From Actinomycetales bacterium (lineage in GTDB: Bacteria > Actinomycetota > Actinomycetes > Actinomycetales > Cellulomonadaceae): DNA of 7,028 bases. The number at the start of each line of letters is the position of its first letter. Position 1 is the stretch's first letter. Shown piece by piece: positions 1 through 6,579 of the stretch. The notes beneath the pieces are model-generated. The model saw only the letters and a program-made list of their open reading frames with translations, searched no databases and was not told the DNA's origin. Made by a program: the position numbers and the translations under genes. Where the stretch lies: contig JAAYZM010000355.1 of the NCBI GenBank assembly GCA_012514835.1, positions 1-7,028 on the forward strand. Direction: 5' to 3'.

Positions 1-466
1 CCGAGGCACCGAAGCGGGAGCGCAGCACGTCGAAGAAGTCGAGGTCGAGGTAGATGCCCTGGTCCGGCGGGCAGTAGAAGGGCCCCACGGCGCTCGTGGC
101 GTTGCCGCATCCCGTGCCCACCGACCCGGTGAACGACTCCGCACCGGGGATCTCGAAGCCGCTCACGCCGATACGGCTCGCTTCGGGGACCCAGAACGCA
201 TCGAGGGCCTGAAGGGTCGCGGACAAGCGGCACTCGGGGTCGGTGTTGGCCTGCTCGGCCGTGCAGTCCCCGATCTCGCCCAGGTCCTGGCTCTGGCTCG
301 AGCCTCCGCCCTGGAGCAGTCCGCTCACGTCCACGCCGGTGAACTGGGCGATGAGGAACACGATGATGAGCCCCACGGCGCCACCACCCACGGCAATCCC
401 GCCGCGCCCGCCCGCCGACTTGCGGACCCGACCACCCTCGAACTGACCACCTTCGCGGAACGTCAT
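1..466 (-). CDS. YpfJ-type neutral zinc metallopeptidase family protein, N-terminal 155 residues (gene cut by left edge)
   Basis: Read on the minus strand from ATG at 466-464, the frame stays open to base 1, giving about 155 residues without a stop. The start is MTFREGGQFEGGRV, followed by a Gly-rich basic stretch and one hydrophobic helix at about residues 23-41 (VGGGAVGLIIVFLIAQFTG). A Gln/Ser linker leads to a predicted exported domain with cysteines at 68, 79, 120 and 132. The segment FYCPPDQGIYLDLDFF (residues 130-145) is characteristic of the putative neutral zinc metallopeptidase family of E. coli YpfJ (Pfam Zn_peptidase). The HExxH zinc motif of that family should lie beyond the window, so catalytic competence cannot be judged. 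The protein is probably membrane-anchored with the domain outside. The substrate is unknown for the family. It follows bioN by 25 bases on the same strand and could be cotranscribed. No clear Shine-Dalgarno precedes the ATG, but a -10-like TACCGT does. It should not be confused with the antisense reading of this stretch. Confidence 0.85.
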   Translation of the reverse strand, partial: MTFREGGQFEGGRVRKSAGGRGGIAVGGGAVGLIIVFLIAQFTGVDVSGLLQGGGSSQSQDLGEIGDCTAEQANTDPECRLSATLQALDAFWVPEASRIGVSGFEIPGAESFTGSVGTGCGNATSAVGPFYCPPDQGIYLDLDFFDVLRSRFGAS

Positions 467-491
467 GGTTGAACGGTAGTCCTGCAGACCC

Positions 492-1112
492 CTACTCGCC
501 GAGCCCTCGAGCGGCGAGGGCTTCGCCGACGGCGTGCGCCCGGGCGACCGTGCGCACGGCGGTGGGGACCAGGACGGCGCGCGGCTCGCGCTCGAGCCCG
601 CGTGCCCGGGCCGCGTCGCGGGCCTCGGCGAACACCTCGCCGAGTGCGGGGATGGTGCGCAGCATGAGCGACACGGCCAGCGCGAACACCTCGGGCTTCA
701 GACCGATCCGTGCGAGGGGGCGGGCGCCGCGCACAAGAAGGTCGACGAGCCGATCGCCCGGCGTCGTGGCCGTGAGCACCGTCCCCGCGAGCACGAGCGC
801 AAACAGGGACACGCTCACCTGGACGGCCACCTCCCACCCGCGCTGCCACGTCTGGAACGCGGCGATGCCGATCAAGAGGACGGCGAGGGGAGCGAGGCCC
901 CGGGCCAGCGCACGCCAGCGCACCCGGGCCACCAGGGCGACGGCAAGGACGATCACGAGGCCGACGACGGCCACCCACCACCGCGGCCACACCACGAGCG
1001 CGATTCCCAGCACGGCCAGGATGGCGAGCTTGGGACCCGCCCCCACGCGGTGCACGGGCGAGGTGCCCGGCTGGTACATCCCGAGCGGGCCGGACCAGGC
1101 TGACCCGCTCAC
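492..1112 (-). CDS. bioN: Biotin ECF transporter transmembrane protein BioN (EcfT family)
   Basis: This 206-residue EcfT-type membrane component couples the ATPase to the biotin-binding protein BioY in the cytoplasmic membrane. Hydrophobic helices are visible at about residues 29-62 (two adjacent spans), 73-87 and 97-116. A cytoplasmic helical part carries the two EcfT Ala-Arg-Gly coupling motifs, at residues 170-172 (DAARARGLE) and 201-203 (ALAARGLGE). These motifs dock into the ATPase grooves. The length is on the short side for EcfT but usual for BioN. The start is GTG at 1112, overlapping the bioM stop as GTGA (1109-1112). No Shine-Dalgarno precedes it, so translation is probably coupled to bioM. 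A later Met at residue 12 would trim only the N-terminal tail. Family assignment is firm. The biotin specificity is inferred from bioY in the same operon. Confidence 0.92.
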   Translation of the reverse strand: MSGSAWSGPLGMYQPGTSPVHRVGAGPKLAILAVLGIALVVWPRWWVAVVGLVIVLAVALVARVRWRALARGLAPLAVLLIGIAAFQTWQRGWEVAVQVSVSLFALVLAGTVLTATTPGDRLVDLLVRGARPLARIGLKPEVFALAVSLMLRTIPALGEVFAEARDAARARGLEREPRAVLVPTAVRTVARAHAVGEALAARGLGE

Positions 1113-1825
1113 GGCAGCGCGGCCATCTGGGTCTCGTAGCGGGCGACGCCCTCGGCCGGGTCGCCGTCGAACACGATCTGACCACCGTCCACCACGAGGA
1201 CCCGGTCGGCGCGCCGCGCGGCGGCGAGGTCATGGGTGACGAGCAGGACCTGCGCGTCGAGGGAGTCGAGCAGCTCGTCCACGACGCGCCGCCAGCGCAG
1301 GTCGAGGAGCGTGGTGGGCTCGTCGCACACGAGCACCTCGGGCTCGGTCGCGAGCACACCGGCGAGGGCGAGGAGCTGCTTCTGGCCGCCGGAGAGGGAG
1401 TGCACGGGTGCGTCGACGTGCCTCGCGAGGCCGAACCGGTCCAGCACCTCGCGGGCCTGGGCCGCCCGCTGACCGCCGTCGGGCACGGTGCGTCGCAAGG
1501 AGAGGGCGACGTCCTCGCCTGCCGTGGGCATCACGAGCTGCGCGTCGGGGTCCGTGAACACGAAACCCACGCGCGAGCGCACGGCCGCACCCTCGCGGGC
1601 CACGTCGAGGCCGAGCGTGCGCACGCGGCCCGTGGTGGGCAGCCGTAGCCCGTTGACGAGCCGCGCGAGCGTCGACTTTCCCGAGCCGTTCGCGCCGATC
1701 ACGGCCACGCGACGTTCCGTGAGCGTGGCCGTGACCGGCGCGAGGATGGTGCGGGCGTGGGTGCGGCCAGGCGCGTCGGGGTCGGTGACCTCGACCACCA
1801 CCCCCGCGGCGTCGAGCTCGATCAC
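1109..1825 (-). CDS. bioM: Biotin ECF transporter ATP-binding protein BioM (EcfA-type ABC ATPase)
   Basis: This 238-residue ABC ATPase powers the biotin importer. Walker A is GANGSGKST (residues 44-52). The Q-loop is TDPDAQL with Q96, the form typical of ECF ATPases. The signature is LSGGQ (144-148), Walker B is VLVCDEP (164-170, catalytic E169), and the switch His is H198 in VTHD. One ATPase gene serves the system, as in bioMNY operons, so the active unit is presumably a homodimer, unlike the EcfA1/EcfA2 pair of group II transporters. The start is GTG at 1825 (MIELDAAGVV), overlapping the bioY stop as GTGA (1822-1825). Only a distant GGGAG lies upstream, so translational coupling is likely. 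The frame is open much further upstream, but that part is antiparallel-like low-complexity Arg-rich sequence inside bioY and is not a plausible extension. Confidence 0.94.
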   Translation of the reverse strand: MIELDAAGVVVEVTDPDAPGRTHARTILAPVTATLTERRVAVIGANGSGKSTLARLVNGLRLPTTGRVRTLGLDVAREGAAVRSRVGFVFTDPDAQLVMPTAGEDVALSLRRTVPDGGQRAAQAREVLDRFGLARHVDAPVHSLSGGQKQLLALAGVLATEPEVLVCDEPTTLLDLRWRRVVDELLDSLDAQVLLVTHDLAAARRADRVLVVDGGQIVFDGDPAEGVARYETQMAALP

Positions 1826-2439
1826 GCGGCGTCGGGCTCCCGGCGCCGAGGCAGCAGGTCGGGGAACGCGCGGTGGATCGACGCGGCGACGATCGCGGCG
1901 AGGACCAGCTTGATCGCGTCGAAGGGCACGAAGGCGAGGTTGAAGACGAAGGCCTGCGGGAAGGACATCGAGGTCATCGCCGCCATCACGGGCACACCGA
2001 CGGCGTAGATCACGAGCGAGCCGGCCACCCCGGCCCCGATGATGAGCCCCGTGCTGAGCACCCACGAGCGCGCCCGGAACCGCTCGACGAGGAAGCCGAT
2101 GAGGAACGCGGCGACGGGGAAGGCGAGGAGGTATCCGAGCGAGGGGCGGCCGAACATCGCGGGACCACCGAAGCCCTGCGCGAACACCGGGAGACCGGCG
2201 AAGCCCACGGCCATGTAGAGCAGGATCGCGAGCGCCCCGCGGCGCGCACCGAGCACGGCACCGGCGAGGATCACGGCGAAGGTCTGCAGCGTGATCGGCG
2301 TCGAGCCCGCGCTCAGGGGGACCGCCACGATCGAACACACGGCCGTGAGTGCCGCGAACGAGGCGACGAGCGCGATGTTCGTCGTCATCGACGTAGCGGT
2401 GGCGGGGGCGACGGCGGCTTCTGGCTGGTTCGTGCTCAT
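1822..2439 (-). CDS. bioY: Biotin transporter substrate-specificity component BioY
   Basis: This 205-residue integral membrane protein binds biotin and is the S-component of the ECF importer. About six hydrophobic segments are visible (roughly 21-43, 53-65, 67-83, 100-118, 128-148 and 165-187). BioY family landmarks are present: TPITLQTF (47-54), YMAVGFAGLPVFAQGFGG (75-92), GRPSLGYLLAF (97-107) and NLAFVPFDAIK (167-177). ATG at 2439 is chosen as the start because GGGAG at 2448-2444 lies four bases upstream. An in-frame GTG at 2493 would add 18 residues but has no ribosome binding site. A third candidate at 2388 also lacks one. It is the first gene of bioY-bioM-bioN and is transcribed away from the ABC-F gene. 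In C. glutamicum the equivalent operon is controlled by BioQ. I see no full BioQ box here. The biotin-family assignment is clear from the motifs. Confidence 0.95.
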   Translation of the reverse strand: MSTNQPEAAVAPATATSMTTNIALVASFAALTAVCSIVAVPLSAGSTPITLQTFAVILAGAVLGARRGALAILLYMAVGFAGLPVFAQGFGGPAMFGRPSLGYLLAFPVAAFLIGFLVERFRARSWVLSTGLIIGAGVAGSLVIYAVGVPVMAAMTSMSFPQAFVFNLAFVPFDAIKLVLAAIVAASIHRAFPDLLPRRREPDAA

Positions 2440-2469
2440 GGGTCTCCCAAGCCTCGACGTGCGGGGAAT

Positions 2470-2518
2470 GACCGGTGCTCGGTCGGCGTTCACGCTAGCC
2501 GGTCCTAGACTGACCGGC
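2470..2518. repeat. Two nested-type inverted repeats built on GACCGG; candidate operator
   Basis: GCCGGTC (2498-2504) and GACCGGC (2512-2518) form a perfect 7-bp inverted repeat with a 7-base spacer. GACCG (2470-2474) and CGGTC (2480-2484) form a second, 5-bp one with a 5-base spacer. The unit TGACCGG recurs as a direct repeat at 2469 and 2511, 42 bases apart, close to four helical turns. The repeats sit over the candidate -10 elements of both divergent genes, where a repressor would act. The function is inferred and the repeats alone are seen. Confidence 0.4.
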
Positions 2519-2521
2519 GCT

Positions 2522-2547
2522 GGTGGGCGTCGCCAAGCATGCCCACC
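2522..2547 (+). promoter_or_regulatory. Hairpin in the ABC-F leader
   Basis: Bases 2522-2530 (GGTGGGCGT) pair with 2539-2547 (ATGCCCACC) to make a 9-bp stem with one G-U pair, closing an 8-base loop. It ends 7 bases before the GGAGGA ribosome binding site at 2555-2560. No T-tract follows, so it is not a classical intrinsic terminator. A role in translation control or mRNA stability is possible. Confidence 0.4.
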
Positions 2548-2567
2548 CCACTTCGGAGGAACCCTCA

Positions 2568-2571
<4 letters not shown>
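2539..2571 (+). CDS. Possible 10-codon leader ORF (MPTPLRRNPQ) overlapping the ABC-F start
   Basis: ATG at 2539-2541 opens a 10-codon frame that ends at TGA 2569-2571, overlapping the ABC-F GTG start as GTGA. This is the same junction type as the four real gene couplings in the window. The ATG lies in the 3' arm of the leader hairpin, and only a poorly placed GGTGGG precedes it. Some antibiotic-induced ABC-F genes are controlled by ribosome stalling on short leader peptides. This could be one, but a frame this short can also arise by chance. Confidence 0.25.
2555..2560 (+). promoter_or_regulatory. Ribosome binding site GGAGGA fixing the ABC-F start
   Basis: GGAGGA is a near-perfect Shine-Dalgarno, 7 bases before the GTG at 2568. 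It decides against the upstream in-frame GTG at 2523, since translation from 2523 would run across it. Confidence 0.8.
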
Positions 2572-4138
<1,567 letters not shown>

Positions 4139-4166
<28 letters not shown>

Positions 4167-5098
4167 GCGACCTCCTGCGCGTCCAGCAGGGCGTCCTCTT
4201 CCTCCTCGGCCGTGGGGCGGCGGCGCTGGCGGACTTGCTTGGTGCGCGCAGGCTTCGTGCTCGCGGGCTTCGTGCGTGCCGGTGCGGCGAGCTCCGTCGG
4301 GGACTCGGTCACCTGGGGGGCGCCGTCGTCGGCGGGAACGTCGTCGTCGTCCGCCTCCCCGCGCCACTCGCGGAAGGCGATCACCCCGAAGGCGACGAGC
4401 CCGCCCAGGGCGAAGACCCACCACTGCAGCGCGTAGGAGCGGTGCGGGCCGTAGTCCGTGCTCGGGGCGTCGAGGAGACCGGGGACGACGGCGGGAGGCG
4501 GCGACTCGCTCACGAGGGAGGCGTACGCGCCAGCCACGACCGCCTCGGGCGCGAGACCCGCGGAACCGACCACCTGGGCGGGGAAGATCGAGTGCGCCTG
4601 ACCCGCTGGGGCAGCCCGGTCCGAGACGCGCTCGGCGGGACGCACGCGCACCTCGAGCGTGACGGTGCCCGACGGCGGGTCCGGGATCTCGACGTCACCC
4701 GACGCGTCCGTGCCGATCGGGATCCAGCCCCGGTCCACCACGATGACGGCCCCGTCGAAGCGCGTGCCCGGTGCCGTGACGGTGAACGGGGCGAGCAGGT
4801 GGAAGGACGGCGTGCCCGCGACGGGGCGGTTGCGCAGCAGCACCGTGGCACCCGGCACGTACTCGCCCTCGAGGATCACGGGGCGCCACGCATCCTCGGC
4901 GGGGAGGGGAGTGTCCGGTGTGCCGAGGAGGGCGTCGAGCGTGACGGGCCCGGCCGTGTAGTTCGCGATCACCGTGCGTATCGCGCGCTCGCGGTCCTCG
5001 CCGCGCTGCCACTGCCAGAAGCCCGCGAACGTGCACCCGATCGCGAGGACGATGGCGAGCGCGACGATCCCGAGCGCGCGGCGTACCGATCCCGTCAC
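4139..5098 (-). CDS. SURF1 family cytochrome oxidase biogenesis protein
   Basis: This 319-residue membrane protein belongs to the SURF1/Shy1 family, which assists assembly and haem a insertion of cytochrome c oxidase. Transmembrane helix 1 (about 8-26) is followed by GFWQWQR (26-32), the family's G-x-W-Q-x-x-R element. The central domain outside the membrane contains WRPVILEGEY (71-80), LLRNRPVAG (87-95) and VDRGWIP (121-127). HRSYALQWW (219-227) leads into helix 2 (about 225-243). All are SURF1 landmarks in the expected order. Residues 247-319 form a non-conserved, low-complexity cytoplasmic tail: acidic (EADDDDVPADD), then basic (TKPASTKPARTK, RQRRRP), then EEEED. The start is GTG at 5098, overlapping the upstream stop as GTGA, with GGAGGG at 5107-5102. 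The stop TAG at 4141-4139 lies inside the convergent ABC-F gene. It is the last gene of the DUF3099/Cys-His/SURF1 operon. Confidence 0.9.
4251..4275 (-). repeat. 15-base tandem repeat encoding TKPA(S/R) in the SURF1 tail
   Basis: The 10-mer GGCTTCGTGC (plus strand) occurs at 4251-4260 and 4266-4275, a 15-base period. On the minus strand this encodes the pentapeptides TKPAS and TKPAR (residues 276-285), followed by another TK. It marks a recently duplicated or slippage-prone segment in the basic part of the tail. Confidence 0.6.
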
Positions 5099-5334
5099 GG
5101 GCCCTCCGCGCGCGGCAGCTCGTCCGCCGGGACCGTGTCCTTGAGGAACGAGCGCACGCCCAGGTACTCCGTGAGGTAGGCGAGGTGCTCGTCGCACGCG
5201 AGCCATACCTTGCGACGCTCGGGGGTGTGGATCTTGGGGTTGTTCCACAACAGCCCCCACGCGGCGTCCGCTTGGCAGCCGCGCGCCGAGCACACGAGTC
5301 GGTCCCCGTCCACGGGGTCGGCGAACACGCTCAC
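5095..5334 (-). CDS. Small conserved-looking Cys/His protein upstream of SURF1 (79 residues, function unknown)
   Basis: This 79-residue soluble protein starts at GTG 5334, with a perfect AGGAGG at 5346-5341 six bases upstream, so it is very likely translated. It has C15-x4-C20 (LVCSARGCQA) and C47-x2-H50 (LACDEHL), a C4C...C2H arrangement that could bind a metal such as zinc. Between them lies LLWNNPKIHTPERRKVW (28-44), and it ends YLGVRSFLKDTVPADELP. I recall similar short actinobacterial proteins, sometimes carrying an unlikely 'acetone carboxylase' label. Nothing in the sequence supports that enzyme activity. GTGA overlaps at both ends (5331-5334 and 5095-5098) place it firmly between the DUF3099-type gene and the SURF1 gene. 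The context hints at a link to membrane or respiratory-complex biogenesis, but that is inference. Confidence 0.85.
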   Translation of the reverse strand: MSVFADPVDGDRLVCSARGCQADAAWGLLWNNPKIHTPERRKVWLACDEHLAYLTEYLGVRSFLKDTVPADELPRAEGP

Positions 5335-5657
5335 GTCGTTCCTCCTGGCAGGTTCTTGTGCGGGGGAGCCGCACCGAGCTGACGAGCCTCCACCCCGGTG
5401 GCGGAGCCGCGCGTGACCTTCGGCGAGTTCGCGAAGAGCACGGCCGTGTAGGGCAGGACGACGGCGCCCACCACGAAGACGATCGACAGCCACATGGGCA
5501 CGCGGCCCCACGTCGCGACCGTCGCGAGGAACGCCACCACGCGGATGCCCATCTGGATCAGGTAGACCTTCTGGCGGTGCGCCAGGTCCTCCGAGCGTGG
5601 CGCGGGCGCCGAGGTGATCGACTGCACCTCGGGCTCTCGGTCCTGCTCCCGCCTCAC
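5331..5657 (-). CDS. DUF3099-type small membrane protein
   Basis: This 108-residue protein has two predicted transmembrane helices (about 31-49 and 54-76), a polar N-terminus and a short hydrophilic C-terminal tail ending in LPGGTT. The pattern RQKVYLIQMGIRVVAF ... PMWLSIVFVVGAVVLPYTAVLFAN matches what I know of the actinobacterial DUF3099 family, whose function is unknown. The start is GTG at 5657. AGGA lies seven bases upstream, but a -10-like TAGGAT (5669-5664) ends six bases before the GTG, so the message may instead be leaderless. It is the first gene of the three-gene operon ending with SURF1, and its stop overlaps the next start as GTGA. The fabG gene diverges from it across a 142-base gap. 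Confidence 0.83.
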   Translation of the reverse strand: MRREQDREPEVQSITSAPAPRSEDLAHRQKVYLIQMGIRVVAFLATVATWGRVPMWLSIVFVVGAVVLPYTAVLFANSPKVTRGSATGVEARQLGAAPPHKNLPGGTT

Positions 5658-5799
5658 CCCACGATCCTAGTTCCGCTCTTGTGGACCCGGGACAAAGGGC
5701 GGACCGGATCGATGTGGCGCGTGCAGCCAGCGGTGCGGGGGCGTGCCCGGTAGCGTCGTGCGCGGCGGTGCACCGGGCACCGCGCGAACGGGAGGTGGC
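5658..5799. promoter_or_regulatory. Divergent gap between the DUF3099-type gene and fabG
   Basis: This 142-base gap should contain promoters in both directions. On the minus strand TAGGAT (5669-5664) is a plausible -10 directly before the GTG at 5657. On the plus strand TAGCGT (5751-5756) fits TAnnnT, but no good -35 is present. GCGGTG (5765-5770) and CACCGC (5778-5783) could form a 6-bp hairpin in the fabG leader. Within it GGTGCACC (5767-5774) is a palindrome. None of these is strong enough to name a regulator. Confidence 0.35.
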
Positions 5800-6510
5800 G
5801 TGGGCGAGCCGCGCAGCGTGCTGGTGACCGGGGCGAACCGGGGGATCGGGCGGACCATCGCCGAGCGCTTCGTCGCCTCGGGGGACAAGGTCGCGACGAT
5901 CTACCGCAGCGGAGAGCTGCCCGACGGCGTGCTCGGCGTGAAGGGCGACGTCACCGACACGGCCGCCGTCGATGCCGCGTTCACCGAGATCGAGGCTGCC
6001 CACGGGCCTGTCGAGGTGCTCGTCGCCAACGCCGGTGTCACGCGCGACGGGCTCCTCATGCGCATGAGCGACGAGGACTTCGAGACCGTCCTCGACGTGA
6101 ACTTGACCGGCGCGTTCCGGTGCGTGCGCCGCGCGAGCAAGGGCATGATCCGGCTGCGCCGCGGCCGCATCGTCCTCATCTCCTCCGTGATCGGCCTCTA
6201 TGGCGGTGCCGGCCAGGTCAACTACGCCGCCTCCAAGGCTGGCCTCGTGGGCATCGCCCGCTCCGTGACGCGCGAGCTCGGTGGGCGCGGCATCACCGCG
6301 AACGTCGTGGCCCCCGGGTTCATCGCGACCGGCATGACGGCTGCCCTGCCCGAGGACACGCAGGCCACCTACAAGGCCGCGATCCCCGCGGGCCGATTCG
6401 CCACCACCGACGAGGTCGCCGGGGTGGTCCACTTCCTGGCGTCCGACGACGCCGCCTACGTCTCCGGGGCAGTCATCCCCGTGGACGGCGGCCTCGGCAT
6501 GGGCCACTGA
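5800..6510 (+). CDS. fabG: 3-oxoacyl-ACP reductase FabG (MabA-like)
   Basis: This 236-residue short-chain dehydrogenase reduces 3-oxoacyl-ACP to 3-hydroxyacyl-ACP with NADPH in type II fatty-acid elongation in the cytosol. The nucleotide-binding TGANRGIG is at residues 10-17 and NAGV at 77-80. The catalytic set is N101, S129, Y142 and K146 (YAASK), with the S-to-Y distance of 13 seen in FabG. PG at 172-173 and the C-terminus SGAVIPVDGGLGMGH match M. tuberculosis MabA almost residue for residue. RSVLVTGANRGIG and GPVEVLVANAG are likewise MabA-like. GTG at 5800 is chosen as the start because GGGAGG lies at 5790-5795 and it begins just before the first strand. An upstream GTG at 5743 would add 19 Gly-rich residues without a good site. 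The InhA-like gene follows 69 bases later, the mabA-inhA order. It probably acts as a tetramer, as the family does. Confidence 0.95.
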   Translation: MGEPRSVLVTGANRGIGRTIAERFVASGDKVATIYRSGELPDGVLGVKGDVTDTAAVDAAFTEIEAAHGPVEVLVANAGVTRDGLLMRMSDEDFETVLDVNLTGAFRCVRRASKGMIRLRRGRIVLISSVIGLYGGAGQVNYAASKAGLVGIARSVTRELGGRGITANVVAPGFIATGMTAALPEDTQATYKAAIPAGRFATTDEVAGVVHFLASDDAAYVSGAVIPVDGGLGMGH

Positions 6511-6579
6511 TCACTCTTCTCTAGTCACACTTCACGAGCCACGCTTCTCGAACTACCGACGAACGGAACGGACACGCAC
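6511..6579 (+). other. fabG-inhA intergenic spacer
   Basis: The 69 bases are less GC-rich and more pyrimidine-rich at the 5' end (TCACTCTTCTCTAGTC) than the surrounding genes. No TAnnnT -10 with a -35, no strong stem and no T-run is visible. It most likely acts only as a spacer within an operon. Confidence 0.4.

Larger units (their letters stand above)
2440..2567. promoter_or_regulatory. Divergent regulatory gap between bioY and the ABC-F gene
   Basis: This 128-base spacer must hold the promoters for both flanking genes. Candidate -10 hexamers matching TAnnnT are TAGACT on the plus strand (2506-2511, towards the ABC-F gene) and TAGCGT on the minus strand (2497-2492, towards bioY). Neither has a convincing -35 element at 16-19 bases, so both are weak calls. 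The region also contains GACCGG-type inverted repeats, a 9-bp hairpin and a short ORF, listed separately. Confidence 0.4.

Noticed and set aside
469..1239. Plus-strand open frames over bioN and bioM
   Set aside because: They are antisense shadows of the ECF genes, rich in Arg, Pro and Thr, with no domain motif.
1826..2338. N-terminal extension of BioM upstream of GTG 1825
   Set aside because: The extra codons overlap bioY in another frame, are Arg/Pro-rich and have no homology-like features. The ATPase fold begins at residue 3 from the GTG.
2484..2492. BioQ operator upstream of bioY
   Set aside because: TGAAC is present on the minus strand (2492-2488), but the second half-site expected three bases on is GACCG rather than GTTAC-like. 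A single 5-base match is not enough.
2523..2567. ABC-F start at GTG 2523
   Set aside because: It has no ribosome binding site of its own, and the first codons would cover the hairpin and the GGAGGA site that serves GTG 2568.
5765..5783. Hairpin GCGGTG/CACCGC in the fabG leader as a riboswitch or terminator
   Set aside because: A 6-bp stem in very GC-rich DNA without a T-run or a conserved core is expected by chance.
5335..6507. Long open minus-strand frame antisense to fabG and upstream of the small Cys/His gene
   Set aside because: It is Arg/Gly/His-rich, lacks any motif and is antisense to a clearly functional fabG. Only the last 79 codons (5095-5334) form a real gene with its own ribosome binding site.
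6535..6550. CGAG/CTCG inverted repeat between fabG and inhA as a terminator
   Set aside because: Four base pairs with no T-tract is too weak, and the mabA-inhA pair is normally cotranscribed.
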